NCBI GenBank assembly: GCA_943842625.1 | Contig: CALTCK010000001.1 | Span: 124,001 to 188,000, forward strand | From: an uncultured Flavobacteriaceae bacterium | GTDB taxonomy: Bacteria; Bacteroidota; Bacteroidia; Flavobacteriales; Flavobacteriaceae | DNA: 64,000 nt | Direction: 5' to 3' | Translations under genes and position numbers: made by a program | Part shown: positions 47,744 through 58,000 of the stretch, one piece after another | Layout of the letters: each line of letters opens with the position of its first letter | Numbering within the stretch: position 1 is the stretch's first letter | Notes under the pieces: model-generated | The model's database searches: none | What the model saw: the letters and a program-made list of their open reading frames with translations, nothing else | Told to the model about the DNA's origin: nothing

Positions 47744-48326
47744 TTATCTAATAAAATAGAAAAATAAAAAGAGGTAAAGCCATAAAACATCAACAAAATG
47801 CCAAAAAGTAGCTGCTATCTCAATCCCTACAGTGTTTCCCAACGTATACCTTTGTTTATAATGATTATAAATTACAACCAATACTGAAATTAGAGCAGCA
47901 ACAATATGCGCCAAATGCAATAGTACTACTAAATAAATAAATGAAGTGGTAATTGTACTTTCACTTCCAGTAAAAAAATAACCGTAGGAAATAATTTCTG
48001 AAAACCCTTTAAATTGATAAATAACAAAAATAACACCAAGAATAAATGTGCTAATTAAAAAAATCATTCCTTTGTTTCTTTCTTGTGCTATTACATTTTT
48101 TTTTGCCAGGTAGAAAGTAAAACTACTTATGATGATGATCACTAAACTAATATAGAAGGCTGGTGGTATTTGAAAATCGTTTAACCAATCCGGGCGTTCT
48201 TTACTAACAATATAGCCACTTGTTATTCCCAGAAAACTCATCGTTAAACTAATCATTCCAAACCAAAGCATCATTTTTTTTGCTTTGTCTAGTTTAAATT
48301 TATAATTATCTGTTTTTATTTTCCAT
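47744..48326 (-). CDS. Second cytochrome c oxidase subunit III, frameshift near the start
   Basis: A 193-residue subunit III-like protein with five helices, LHLAHIVAAL and FWHFVDVLWLYLF. The intact frame opens only at 48274 (MMLWFGMIS), but its sequence continues upstream in frame with KFKLDKAKK and then has no start. An ATG at 48326-48324 (MENK) comes into frame if one A is removed from the five-A run (plus 48313-48317). The total of 583 bases is 194 codons plus one. So the 5' end is probably disturbed by a one-base insertion; alternatively the protein really starts at 48274. Confidence 0.85.
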
Positions 48327-48354
48327 TTGTGGGTCTTATTTAAAGTGCTATTTT

Positions 48355-49234
48355 TTATCTAATAAACTTATCAGCAACGTAAATTATTTGTAATAAAGTT
48401 ATATAACTAACGCTCACCAACATAAAATGTTTGGCAGCTTTGTTCGATCTGTATCTGTATAAACGGATTGAAAAGTATAAAAACCCTAAGCCAATTAAGC
48501 CTATTAACACCCCAGACAGAGGAGTTAAATATAATTTCCCTGTAACTCCAAAAACAGGTATTAAGGAGGCTAAAACGGTCCATAAGGTGTATAGTACCGC
48601 TTGAAGCGCAGTGCTTTTATCTCTTTTACCAGTCGGAAGCATAAAAAACCCTGCTTTTTCATAATCGTCAAACAAAAACCAGGCAATTGCCCAAAAATGA
48701 GGGAATTGCCAAAAAAACTGAATCATAAATAAAGTACCCGGCTCAATCCCAAAATTTCCAGTAGCAGCAACCCATCCTAGCATAAAAGGTATTGCTCCAG
48801 GGAATGCGCCTATAAAAACAGATAATGGAGTTTTCGTTTTAAGCGGAGTATACAAACTGACATACATAAATATACAAACCGAGCCAAACATAGCAGTAAT
48901 TGGATTGATTATGTAGAGGGCTATGATTCCAATTATTGTTAAGCTAACAGCGATTATAAAAGCTAACTGTACAGACATTCTGCCTGAAGGAATCGGTCTG
49001 TTTTTAGTACGATCCATTAAGACGTCTAAGTCCTTTTCGATAATTTGATTGTAGACATTAGAAGCTCCCACCATGGAGTATCCTCCAATGCATAATAAGT
49101 ATAACCTCCGCAACACTAACCAGGTCAGTTCCTAGCAAGTAGCCAGCAACAGAAGAGAATAAAACACTTACCGACAACCTGACTTTAGTAATCTCGAGAA
49201 AATTATTAAGGAAAGACCTCTTTTTTAAATGCAT
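48355..49234 (-). CDS. cyoE: Protoheme IX farnesyltransferase CyoE/CtaB, frameshifted
   Basis: A UbiA-type prenyltransferase that makes heme O for the oxidase. The ATG at 49234 opens with ITKVRLSVSVLFSSVAGYL. After VAEVIL the frame runs into nonsense, whereas from residue 47 onward the protein continues in another frame as CIGGYSMVGASNVYNQI, then EKDLDVLMDRTKNRP (prenyl diphosphate motif). An extra base lies near 49093-49102; the total is 293 codons plus one base. Restored length is 292 residues with about nine helices. An upstream in-frame TTG at 49249 is possible but less likely. Confidence 0.92.
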
Positions 49235-49269
49235 GTTTATACTTGACAAGTCCTAATTATTTGATTTTG

Positions 49270-49300
49270 CAAATATAAAACACCTCTCAAAGCTCCACAA
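49270..49300 (-). promoter_or_regulatory. Promoter of the cyoE-cox operon (TTG, 20 bases, TATATTTG)
   Basis: Minus-strand TTG (49300-49298) and TATATTTG (49277-49270), 20 bases apart, 35 bases before the ATG at 49234. A near-ideal Bacteroidota promoter. Confidence 0.7.
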
Positions 49301-49342
49301 TAATTTTAAGGTTTTCTTAAATAATAATAAATTGATTTTTAG

Positions 49343-49350
49343 TAATTTTG
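49343..49350 (+). promoter_or_regulatory. -7 element of the metallo-beta-lactamase-like gene
   Basis: TAATTTTG matches TAnnTTTG 21 bases before the ATG at 49372. The potential TTG start at 49348 lies inside this box, which supports 49372 as the real start. Confidence 0.4.
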
Positions 49351-49371
49351 ATTAAAATTAAACAACATAAA

Positions 49372-50424
49372 ATGTATAGAAAAACTATAACAATCGCTTT
49401 ACTTTTATTCTTAAGTTTTAACTCTTTTGCTCAACAAGATGGTGCAAGTAAAAAAGAAGAATATTATGCAAAAAAGAAAAAAATGATGGAAACCCCCCCT
49501 CCATTTAGTTTAAGTGAAATTGAACAAGCTAATTCAAGTGGAAACACGATGCTTATTAATATTCTACCAGGCTTATACTATTTTCAAGGGAATCATAATA
49601 TGGGAGTATATTTAGTCGAAGATAAATTTACTTTAATTGATACTCAAGAAGAAGATAATATGAATCGAAATTTAAATATAATAAAAAGAATAAATAAAAA
49701 AGCTTCCATAAAATACTTAATATCAACCTCGAATGAGTTAAAAGCATTAAAGACAGTTAAAGACTTAAAAAAAGATGGAGTCCTATTAATATCGCAAAGA
49801 GTAACTGAAAAAAGTCAGTTAAAACGAAAAGTAAGTGGTGAATCAGGCTTCAGTGGTTCTTTTAAGCCAGACTTTTCTTTTACGGAACAACTTAATCTAA
49901 ATATTGAAACAAAAACAATTGAAATTACGTCCATTAGTGATGAAGGTAATTCATTAGTTTATTTACCAAATGAAAATGTTCTTTTCACAGGAGCTATTTA
50001 TACCCACAAAAAATACCCACATTTAGATTATGAGAATGGAATTACCCTTGGGTCAATGTTACAGAACATATCAAAAATCGGAGATTTTGTTGATGAAAAT
50101 ACCATTATAGTCCCAGGAAAAGGAACTTTAGCCAACGCACTAGACTTAATAAATTATCAAAAAGTAATGACTAAAATTGTAAAACAACTTGTGACTATGA
50201 TTAAAAATGGTGATACTTTAGAAACTGTTTTAGCCAAGAAAAGTATTACCAATAATTTAGACTCTCGAGGTTTTGGCGATGGTTCTGTTACTACTGAAAT
50301 GTTCCTAACTTCGTTATATGAAGAATTAACCTATCAATTAGGCCCTGTTGATACTAGAAGTCCTGAAGAAAGAGCAATGGAAAGATTAAAAGAAATGCAA
50401 AAGAATAAAGAAAATAAAAACTAA
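49372..50424 (+). CDS. Secreted metallo-beta-lactamase-fold protein without zinc ligands
   Basis: From ATG 49372 the protein has 350 residues, with a signal peptide ending FNSFAQQ. Its layout follows secreted class B-type lactamase-fold hydrolases: GLYYFQG, GVYLVEDKFTLIDTQ, IKYLIST, GNSLVYLPNENVLFTG, YENGITLGSML, IIVPGKGTLA. However, the HxHxDH position reads STSNELKA, the second histidine region reads ISDEGNS and the PGHG motif reads PGKG. All zinc ligands that can be aligned are therefore missing. It is a likely pseudoenzyme, perhaps a binding protein. It stands alone on the plus strand between tonB and cyoE. Confidence 0.82.
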   Translation: MYRKTITIALLLFLSFNSFAQQDGASKKEEYYAKKKKMMETPPPFSLSEIEQANSSGNTMLINILPGLYYFQGNHNMGVYLVEDKFTLIDTQEEDNMNRNLNIIKRINKKASIKYLISTSNELKALKTVKDLKKDGVLLISQRVTEKSQLKRKVSGESGFSGSFKPDFSFTEQLNLNIETKTIEITSISDEGNSLVYLPNENVLFTGAIYTHKKYPHLDYENGITLGSMLQNISKIGDFVDENTIIVPGKGTLANALDLINYQKVMTKIVKQLVTMIKNGDTLETVLAKKSITNNLDSRGFGDGSVTTEMFLTSLYEELTYQLGPVDTRSPEERAMERLKEMQKNKENKN

Positions 50425-50434
50425 TAAGTTTTAC

Positions 50435-50472
50435 AAAAAAAAGCCCACGGAACACCATGGGCTTTTTTTTTG
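50435..50472 (+). terminator. Bidirectional terminator between the lactamase-fold gene and tonB
   Basis: GCCCA-C-GG pairs with CC-A-TGGGC (one mismatch) around an AACA loop; A-run on the left, T-run on the right. It can stop both the plus-strand gene and tonB from the other side. Confidence 0.85.
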
Positions 50473-50533
50473 TGCTTTTTTTAATAACTCTGCACTAATA
50501 AGTCTATAACTACTTTAAGTTTATAATTATAAT

Positions 50534-51253
50534 TTAGTTCTCTACTTGAAATAAAATTGGTAAAGAATAGAGTACACCTACAGCTGTTCCTCGTTGTCTT
50601 CCTGGGACCATTTTTGGCAAGGCTTTCACAACCTTTACGGCCTCTTGCTCTAATTTCGGATGAGGAGCTCGTGCTCTAACATTGACTACATCACCATTTT
50701 TATCAATTTTAAACTGAACAGCTATTCGTTGTCTACCCTCCAGTCCTAAATCACCTGCAAGTTCTGTATTGAATTTCTTCTGAACAAATTTTTGAACTTT
50801 TTCAGACATACACTTCTTTTTTTCAGCATTGGATCTCTTTTTCTCACATCCTGGATAAACAGGTACATTTTCAATAACCGCAAATGGAACGTCTGCAATT
50901 TCTTCTTCCGCCTCTTCGATTTCATCAATTTCCATAATCTCTTCTTCCTGATTCACTTCAGCAGATTCAATTATTGTTTCTTCAATATCTGCTTCGTCTT
51001 CAATCACCTCAATAACTTCAGGAGCTGGCGGTGGTGGTGGTGGTGGTGGTGGTGGAATATTCATATCAGTGATAGGAATATCTTCATCCAAATCATCACC
51101 TAGATTAAGCATATCTTGATTTATTTCAGCCTTTTCGTAAGTTTTATTTTCTATAGCTCTCCATGTAATAAAAAGCATTAATATCATTCCTAATTGGAAA
51201 AATATCATACTCTTACGATTTAGATCTGATTTTGGATTTTTTTTTGGTTCCAT
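50534..51253 (-). CDS. Energy transducer TonB
   Basis: The 239-residue protein has a cytoplasmic N-terminus, one membrane helix (residues 15-29), an acidic linker containing a ten-proline run, a Glu-rich stretch and the TonB C-terminal domain with VQFKIDKNGDVVNVRARAP and VPGRQRGTAVGVLYSLPI. The cysteine pair around residue 135 (PGCEKKR and KKKC) is common in Bacteroidota TonB. It couples the proton gradient to outer-membrane transporters. ExbB/ExbD genes are not nearby, so it is one of several TonB copies. Confidence 0.93.
   Translation of the reverse strand: MEPKKNPKSDLNRKSMIFFQLGMILMLFITWRAIENKTYEKAEINQDMLNLGDDLDEDIPITDMNIPPPPPPPPPPAPEVIEVIEDEADIEETIIESAEVNQEEEIMEIDEIEEAEEEIADVPFAVIENVPVYPGCEKKRSNAEKKKCMSEKVQKFVQKKFNTELAGDLGLEGRQRIAVQFKIDKNGDVVNVRARAPHPKLEQEAVKVVKALPKMVPGRQRGTAVGVLYSLPILFQVEN
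51027..51055 (+). repeat. GGT/GGC trinucleotide run coding for poly-proline in tonB
   Basis: A (GGT) run about 29 bases long, read as proline codons CCA/CCG-type on the tonB strand, encodes the Pro-rich linker. Such a triplet microsatellite can change length in frame without breaking the gene. Confidence 0.8.
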
Positions 51254-51309
51254 GAGGGTGTTTTTAACTAGTTGCTAAAATATATAATTTCTTGAGTAAA
51301 TAAAAAAAA

Positions 51310-51673
51310 TCAAGATGTAATTCTATTTTTATAATTTCTAAAAAACAACAGCCCTAAACTAGCGCCAAGTATATCGGCTATTACATCTAGAACTTCTGCT
51401 CCTCTTGACGACAGATAGTGTTCTTGAATTACTTCAATTAGTATGCCATACAACAAACAGACTGCCAGAATAAAAAATAAAGCTATTGGTTTTGTGTCAT
51501 TTAAAACACTATTGACATACAATAACCATAAAAAGGTCAAAACCAAAAATATAAACACATGAACTAATTTATCTATTGGGATGAAAGTATCAAATAGTTC
51601 TTGGAATCTCTTTACTAGGCAGCAAAAAAATAATAGTTATAAATAGAGAATAAAGGATACAGACAACAAGCAA
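51310..51673 (-). CDS. VanZ-like membrane protein, frameshifted
   Basis: The open frame from 51558 has three helices with AVCLLYGILIEVIQEHYLSS and RGAEVLDVIADILGASLGL, the VanZ signature. Upstream in the same frame the protein continues back to IPIDKLVHVFIFL; the preceding LPSKEIPRT and a first helix are in another frame from a TTG at 51673, next to the gcvH stop. The total is 121 codons plus one base, consistent with one inserted base near 51589-51600. VanZ-like proteins are of unknown function, some linked to teicoplanin resistance. It follows gcvH. Confidence 0.8.
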
Positions 51674-51677
51674 TTGT

Positions 51678-52061
51678 TTACTCTCCAATAAGCTCTTTAT
51701 AGGATTCTGCATCTAATAGTTGATTAATTTCTTCTGGATTTGATATCTTAATTTTTATCATCCAACCTTCGCCATATGCGTCAGAATTTACTTTTTCAGG
51801 TTCAGATTCTAGACCTTCATTGAACTCAATTACTTCTCCAGATAAAGGAATAAATAAGTCAGAGACTGTCTTTACAGCTTCCACAGTTCCAAAAACCTCA
51901 TCTTTATTTAAAGTTTCATCTAAAGTCTCTACTTCAACATAAACGATATCTCCTAATTCACTTTGTGCAAAATCAGTTATTCCTACCGTAGCTATGTCGC
52001 CATCAACATTAATCCATTCATGGTCTTTTGTATATTTTAAATTTGAAGGTGTATTCATCAT
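51678..52061 (-). CDS. gcvH: Glycine cleavage system H protein
   Basis: A 127-residue lipoyl carrier: KYTKDHEWI at the N-terminus, [10 protein letters not shown] with the lipoylated lysine near residue 67, and [14 protein letters not shown]-type tail. It shuttles the aminomethyl group between P, T and L proteins of glycine cleavage. It lies 18 bases after sprA. A second ATG one codon in (MNTPSNL) may be the real start. Confidence 0.97.
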   Translation of the reverse strand: MMNTPSNLKYTKDHEWINVDGDIATVGITDFAQSELGDIVYVEVETLDETLNKDEVFGTVEAVKTVSDLFIPLSGEVIEFNEGLESEPEKVNSDAYGEGWMIKIKISNPEEINQLLDAESYKELIGE

Positions 52062-52079
52062 AAATAATATAGGTTTTTA

Positions 52080-55000
52080 TTAATTTCCAAAGTTATATCG
52101 CAAGGTTAACCCTCCTCTTATGGTAGTTTGCGGAAAAGCTGTTGAAATTGCATATTCCGAAAAAGAATGATCATAATAAAACAGTGCTGTTAAATTTTTA
52201 CTCAACGCATAATCAACGGTTAATTGCGCTCCATAAATTGTTTGACCAGCTGTTGTTTGATTATTTGCAATATCAAGATATCTAATAATTGTTTTATTAT
52301 CTCTTCTAGATAAATCTAACTTAAAATTTAAATCACTTTTAAGAATTTGTTTCTTTCCGCCAAAATTTGTGCCAATCCTTAAATCTTTTATCCGGTATCC
52401 CGCTCCAATTACTATTTCATTCCCTTGAATTTCTGTCAACAAATTATTTGCAAAACTTAATGACAATGCTCTGTCTTTTTTTAATTCAAATAAAATGTTT
52501 ATTGAATTTTTCATTTCAAAATCAATTCTAATTAGTGGGGAAAACTGTTCTACTAAATTAACGTTGGTTAAAAGTGTTTTACTTTTAAAATTTCCTGACT
52601 GATCAGTATCCTCAGAATTATTGATATCAAAATCTAAATTGGTTCTGAATTGATTGACTGTATAGCCTGATCGATAACCGTGTTGCAGTGAAAATCGTTT
52701 AAAGTACTTTTTAAACCAAGAAAATTTCATCAAGCCTGTATATTTTAAATCCCAATTTGGGATTGGAATATCTCTGAAAATACTTGTACTTTCTTTCTCA
52801 GGGCTGCTCCCTTTGTAAGCTGACAAGAACGCTGGCAATAAAACATCTTGGCTAGTTTTTCCAAAACCAACTGGATACCCGGTTTCAGGGTCTACTGGAT
52901 ACGTAGAAGTACCATAATGCTCTTCAGCTAATCTTTTAGCTATTGTCAAACGATTGCTTCTAAAATCTTCAAATGGTTTAGAAGTAGTTTCATCACTAGT
53001 TGAAAACGCAGTCTTAATCAAAATAGTAGAAATATTGAAGTTACCAAAAACATTAGGAGTCAATGAACGATATAAATCGTTTTCTACTATATAATTTTCA
53101 GCATAATTTTCTGAATAAATTCTGCTAGCTGTTAAATCAATTTTTAAATCTTGAACAGGAATAAGATTTGCTTGAAGATCTAATTGAGTAGACTCTACTT
53201 CGGTATATTGCTCGTTAAATTCAGGGTATAATGTTAACCATCCATTTCTAGCTGCTAAATCTCTGATCTCTGCTTGACTTCCAAAAGTGAAGCCTGCAGT
53301 TGGTTTAAATGTACCTGCAAGACCAACAGTAGGGGTATATCCCGGTAGAAATATTCCATTATTTTCTTGATAATTAAACTGTACTTTTTTTACCATCGTA
53401 ACTAAATCTATCAATACATTCATAGATTTTTCTCCAGTTGTGAGAGAAGTTGAGAACTCTGTTCCATCGTTACACTTCTTGTGTCTCCGGATTGATTTGC
53501 TACTCCTTTTTTTGAATTTTTATTTTGTTGATTATCATCCTTCCCAGATTTTCCAAAAGATTTATCTCTATCATCTCTAGAGCTACTTTTTGTATCCTTT
53601 GAATTGGTTCCAGGCGGAACAATTTTTTTACTTTTCTTTCTTTTTATAAGTCCAACATATTTATAGAGAGTCTTCATGTCTAAACTCGAATTGATCCGGT
53701 GAGTTTGGGCATTTTGAACTGAGTTTCCTAGATTGTAAGACTGAGTTGTTCCATCCTCGTTAAGTATAGGAATATCTAGGAATAAATCACTACTTTTTTG
53801 CCATTGAAAATCTCCTGTATACGAGTATGTGGCTCTAATAAATTTCAAAAATGGTACTTTATTAAAGGGGATGTCGTAGTTCAGCTGAAGTGATTGAAAA
53901 TGTTGATTTGGATCACCAATATCAAAAAACCCATCCCAGACTCCAATAGTGTTATCTGTATTTCCAAAAATATCTATATAATTCTTAACAGTACGGTTGT
54001 TGGTGGACGAAAAATTAAATCTTAATGATTTTGTTAGATTATAATTAATCGTATACTGCCAGTCAAATAAGAAATTTCTTTGATACAGCGTGGGAACACC
54101 AATACTCCCTTCAGGTAAGTTTAACTCTCTAAACTTTTGTTCAGTATATTGCCTATTGTAGTTAGAGCCTACTGATATATTTGTTGGTAGATAATTGAAA
54201 TTAAAATCTTTTAATAATTTCCAATATTTACTTCTAAATATAGAGTCATTCTTTTTAAAAGGCTCTACAGGTTTTGGTCGGAAGTTATAATTATAAGTAC
54301 CGCCTAATAATACACTTTGTTCTTTAGATTGTTTTACTTCAAAACTTCTATGATCTACTTGGTTGTAGGAATAAGAAAAGGTGAAAGTTTTCGATATCAT
54401 AAACTTTTGGTTTGGAGTTACCTACCTTATTTTTTCGAACTCCAATAAAATTTATACTTTGCCTTTTGGTATATTCCTCTGACTGTTCTTGAATTTCTTG
54501 GCGCCTTTGAGAGTCTTGCTGATTATCAAGTCTTGTTTGAAGTTCTATATCCTGATATTCTTCGTCGTATTTTGGGGTTATTAGTTCTTCTGAAAGGCCA
54601 TAATTAAATGGTAATTGAATTCCCCATTTTTGAGGTAATAGCTGTCCTAAATTAAAGTTTGTAACCAAACCATACTCTTGAACATCTTCTAAACTCCTTT
54701 GATTTGGACCTTGTTCAATTGAGCCAAACCCAACAGTGCTTCTACTACCAGACGCACTTACAGTTGCAAAATCTGCTAAATTGACATCCATACTAGCTAC
54801 AGCAGCCCAACCTCCTTGATTGTCTAACTCTGTCATTCTTAACTCATTAAACCATGTTTCGCTACAAATTTCACTAGTTGTATTATTACGAATACCAATC
54901 ATTATAGTTCTTACATTACCAAAACTTGGATTACCTTTTATTCCTATTCTTAACTCATTTTCAGGACCAGAAAAATCCGGATCTAATTCAGATTGTAAAT

Positions 55001-58000
55001 AAAATGAAGTTTCATTTGGAATATTATTTTGATCCCCTAAGGCCAGTGACTTTACCTGCTGTAATAATTCAAATGGAAGAAGAAGTCTATTTTCAATTGG
55101 CCATATATCTTCAGGTGACGAACTGCCAAAAGTGGTAGGATTCAATGGTAGCTGAACTTCATAATAATTTTGAGATAAATCATTTCCCAATCTAACAAAT
55201 GCAACCATGTCGCCATCGGACAGCATGGCTTCGTTCTCAATAGATTCAGTATGAATGAACATCTCTAAATTTTTATACTGCCTCATGTCTACATTAAAGT
55301 TTTTGTAAACAGATCTTCCATCTTCCGGTTCTAATCCGCAGGTTCTTAATGATAACGACTGTTCGTTTTGACGGATTATATTATTATTATTATTAAGTTG
55401 TTCTCTATATACACCTGGTGGTAAAACATAAGGAATAGGAGATCTATTTTCATTCTCTTCAATACTAACAGTGAAATTTTCAAATAAAGTATTCCCTACT
55501 GTTGGATCTTGGGCATTTTCATCTAAAGCAACTTGATATCTTCTGTAATCTCCACGGATTAAATCTAATGTCCCAAATCGTAATATCATATCTTCTTCAA
55601 AATCGGATAAATACATACGCATAAATCGAATAGATCTAAAATCTGAAGCGCCATTTACTGACTCATCTGGCTCACTAATAGGAACTTTAAATTGAACCCA
55701 CCTTACAGGAATAATCTCGTTGTTTTGAAGGGTAACATTTATTTCTTTTGTATCGGTAATATAATCACTGTTGGTAGCGTCCATTCCAGGATAAACATCA
55801 ATGTTATACTCAAAATAACTATCTACGGTGTTCATCGTGTTATCTCGATTAATATCTTCCACATCAGGAAGAGGTGTTGAGCCTCTGTCAGTATTTGTTA
55901 AGATTTCTGGAGAATTTCCTTGAGTACCGTTATACTGGCTGTAACGTTGTACTAAATTTCCTTCTGCTTGTAAAAAATATTTATAATTATCTCCAGCGGG
56001 ATCAGATAAACCAGAAAATTCAGGATATAATTCTGCTTCTTCACCATCATTCAGACCATCGTATCCAATATCTTGATTAATTCTTTCTTGTCCTTGAGTA
56101 TCATAAACATAAAGTAATGATTGATTTGTGGGAACTTTACCATATGAGGTAGGTATCGTATTGGTATCAGAGCCGTCCTCAGGTAGTCCGTTTTCGTACT
56201 GCTTTCTTCCGTCTTTTAAAACATCCTCAGAAATATTTCCTAAATTAAAAGTAATAGTACCACCATCGCTTCCGGCTGTCTCATCGTATAAAAAAGGATC
56301 CATGAGCCAAAATTGAATATATTCAACATTTGACCTTTCAAAATCAGTAGTGGTTAATTGTCTAATAATTCCACCAAAATTAGACCCAGGATTCGGAATA
56401 GAATTGGTCCCGTTTGCTGCTGGATTGTAATTATATTGACCTCTCTCAGCTGGAGAAAAAGCAAGGTCTAAAGAAAACAGCGCTTGTGTTTGACCTTGAA
56501 TAATATCTTGATTTGGAAATATTTCATTTCTAAAAATTCTTCTAGTAAAAGGAGATGAAATATCGTCAATAGTTATTCCATCAGGTCTTTGAGAACTGTA
56601 AAATATCGGGTCAATGTTGTACCAAGACAATTTTGCGCGTCTGTAATTACTAGCTAAGTTTCCGTTACCTTGCTCACCTCCAAAACCGATAGGAGCACTT
56701 GATAAAAACCAAGTTAACGGAGAGCTAATATCAAAATTAGTTTGAGCCGCTTCAAAGTCATCGACGTACGCAGTTGTTTTACCATTCAAATTTGAAACTT
56801 TTGGAGCACCAGGTAATAAATATGCAAACTCGCCTCTTAAAGAAAAAACCGACTCCACATCAGTATCGATGTTAGGAAGTTTGTTCACTAACCTGGTAAG
56901 AAAAGGAACTTCGGTAGAGTAATTAGCGTTCAAGCCAAAAATAGAATTATTGATTGGTTCAGAACTAAAAGAAGATTTTTGAGTTAAAGGTCTTTCGTTT
57001 AAATTTAAAAAAGTTGCTCCCATTTGGAACTTTTCATTAAAAATATGTTCAACATTTAAACCTGTAAACCTTTTGGTTTGTTGGCCAAATAAGGTATTAT
57101 TTTCAGTAGAAACAGAAATTGGTGTATTGGAGTTTAATAACGAAGAATCTAAAATTTGAACCCTTCCTAATTGATAATTTACGGTATAATCTACTCCTTC
57201 TACTAAAACTCGACCACCAGCAGTTACTGTTACAGATCCTTGTGGTATGTTGAATGCTCCAATAGGAATTCCGTCTGCACCCGTAGATTTATAGGTTCCT
57301 TTTAATTGAAACTTATTTTTATCACTTTCTTCTTGCTCTGCTATAGTTTTTGTTGACTCATAAAGCTTTTTAAAAACGTATTTGTTTTGGTTTGCGTTAT
57401 AAGTTAAAGGATTGTTGTAATCTTCAGAGGCGTTGGGTGTATTTCCTAGCTTTTCAAATAAATGACTTCCAAAAGGCTCAATGTTTGTGAATATAATTCT
57501 TCCGTTTTGAGTATCTACCGTAATTCCTGGTGAAAAATCAAAAAACCCATCACCTCCTTGTTGTGGATCTCCATTAAAGTTCAATCGATCTAGATTGAAG
57601 ACTTTTAATAATGGTGTGTTATCAACATCAGAGGGTAAATCTAATGCTGGATATTCGATACTTCCCTCTGCTGCTGTTATAAAATTTTGAGGGGAAGGAT
57701 CTGTATATAATATATTCAAATTAAATCCATCTCGTTCTAATTGAAAAGCTCCTAGAGGATAAATATTTTTCATCATAATATCCCAGATAGGTTCCTCTAC
57801 ATTGGTGATATTACTCTTTAATAATTTAACAACAAGATTTTGAGATATTCCCTCAATCGGTTCATCATCATTCTCACCAGGAATTGTTCCTCCCGATGCG
57901 TCAACACCGTCACTAGAGAACTCTCCAACTTGATAAACTGTTCCGTTTACTGTAAATTGGAAAGCTACAGCCAATACTTCATCATTATTCAAACGCTGAT

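Noticed and set aside
50792-51103. Plus-strand frame with a long tryptophan run
   Set aside because: Antisense of the poly-proline tonB linker; an artefact of the GGT repeat.
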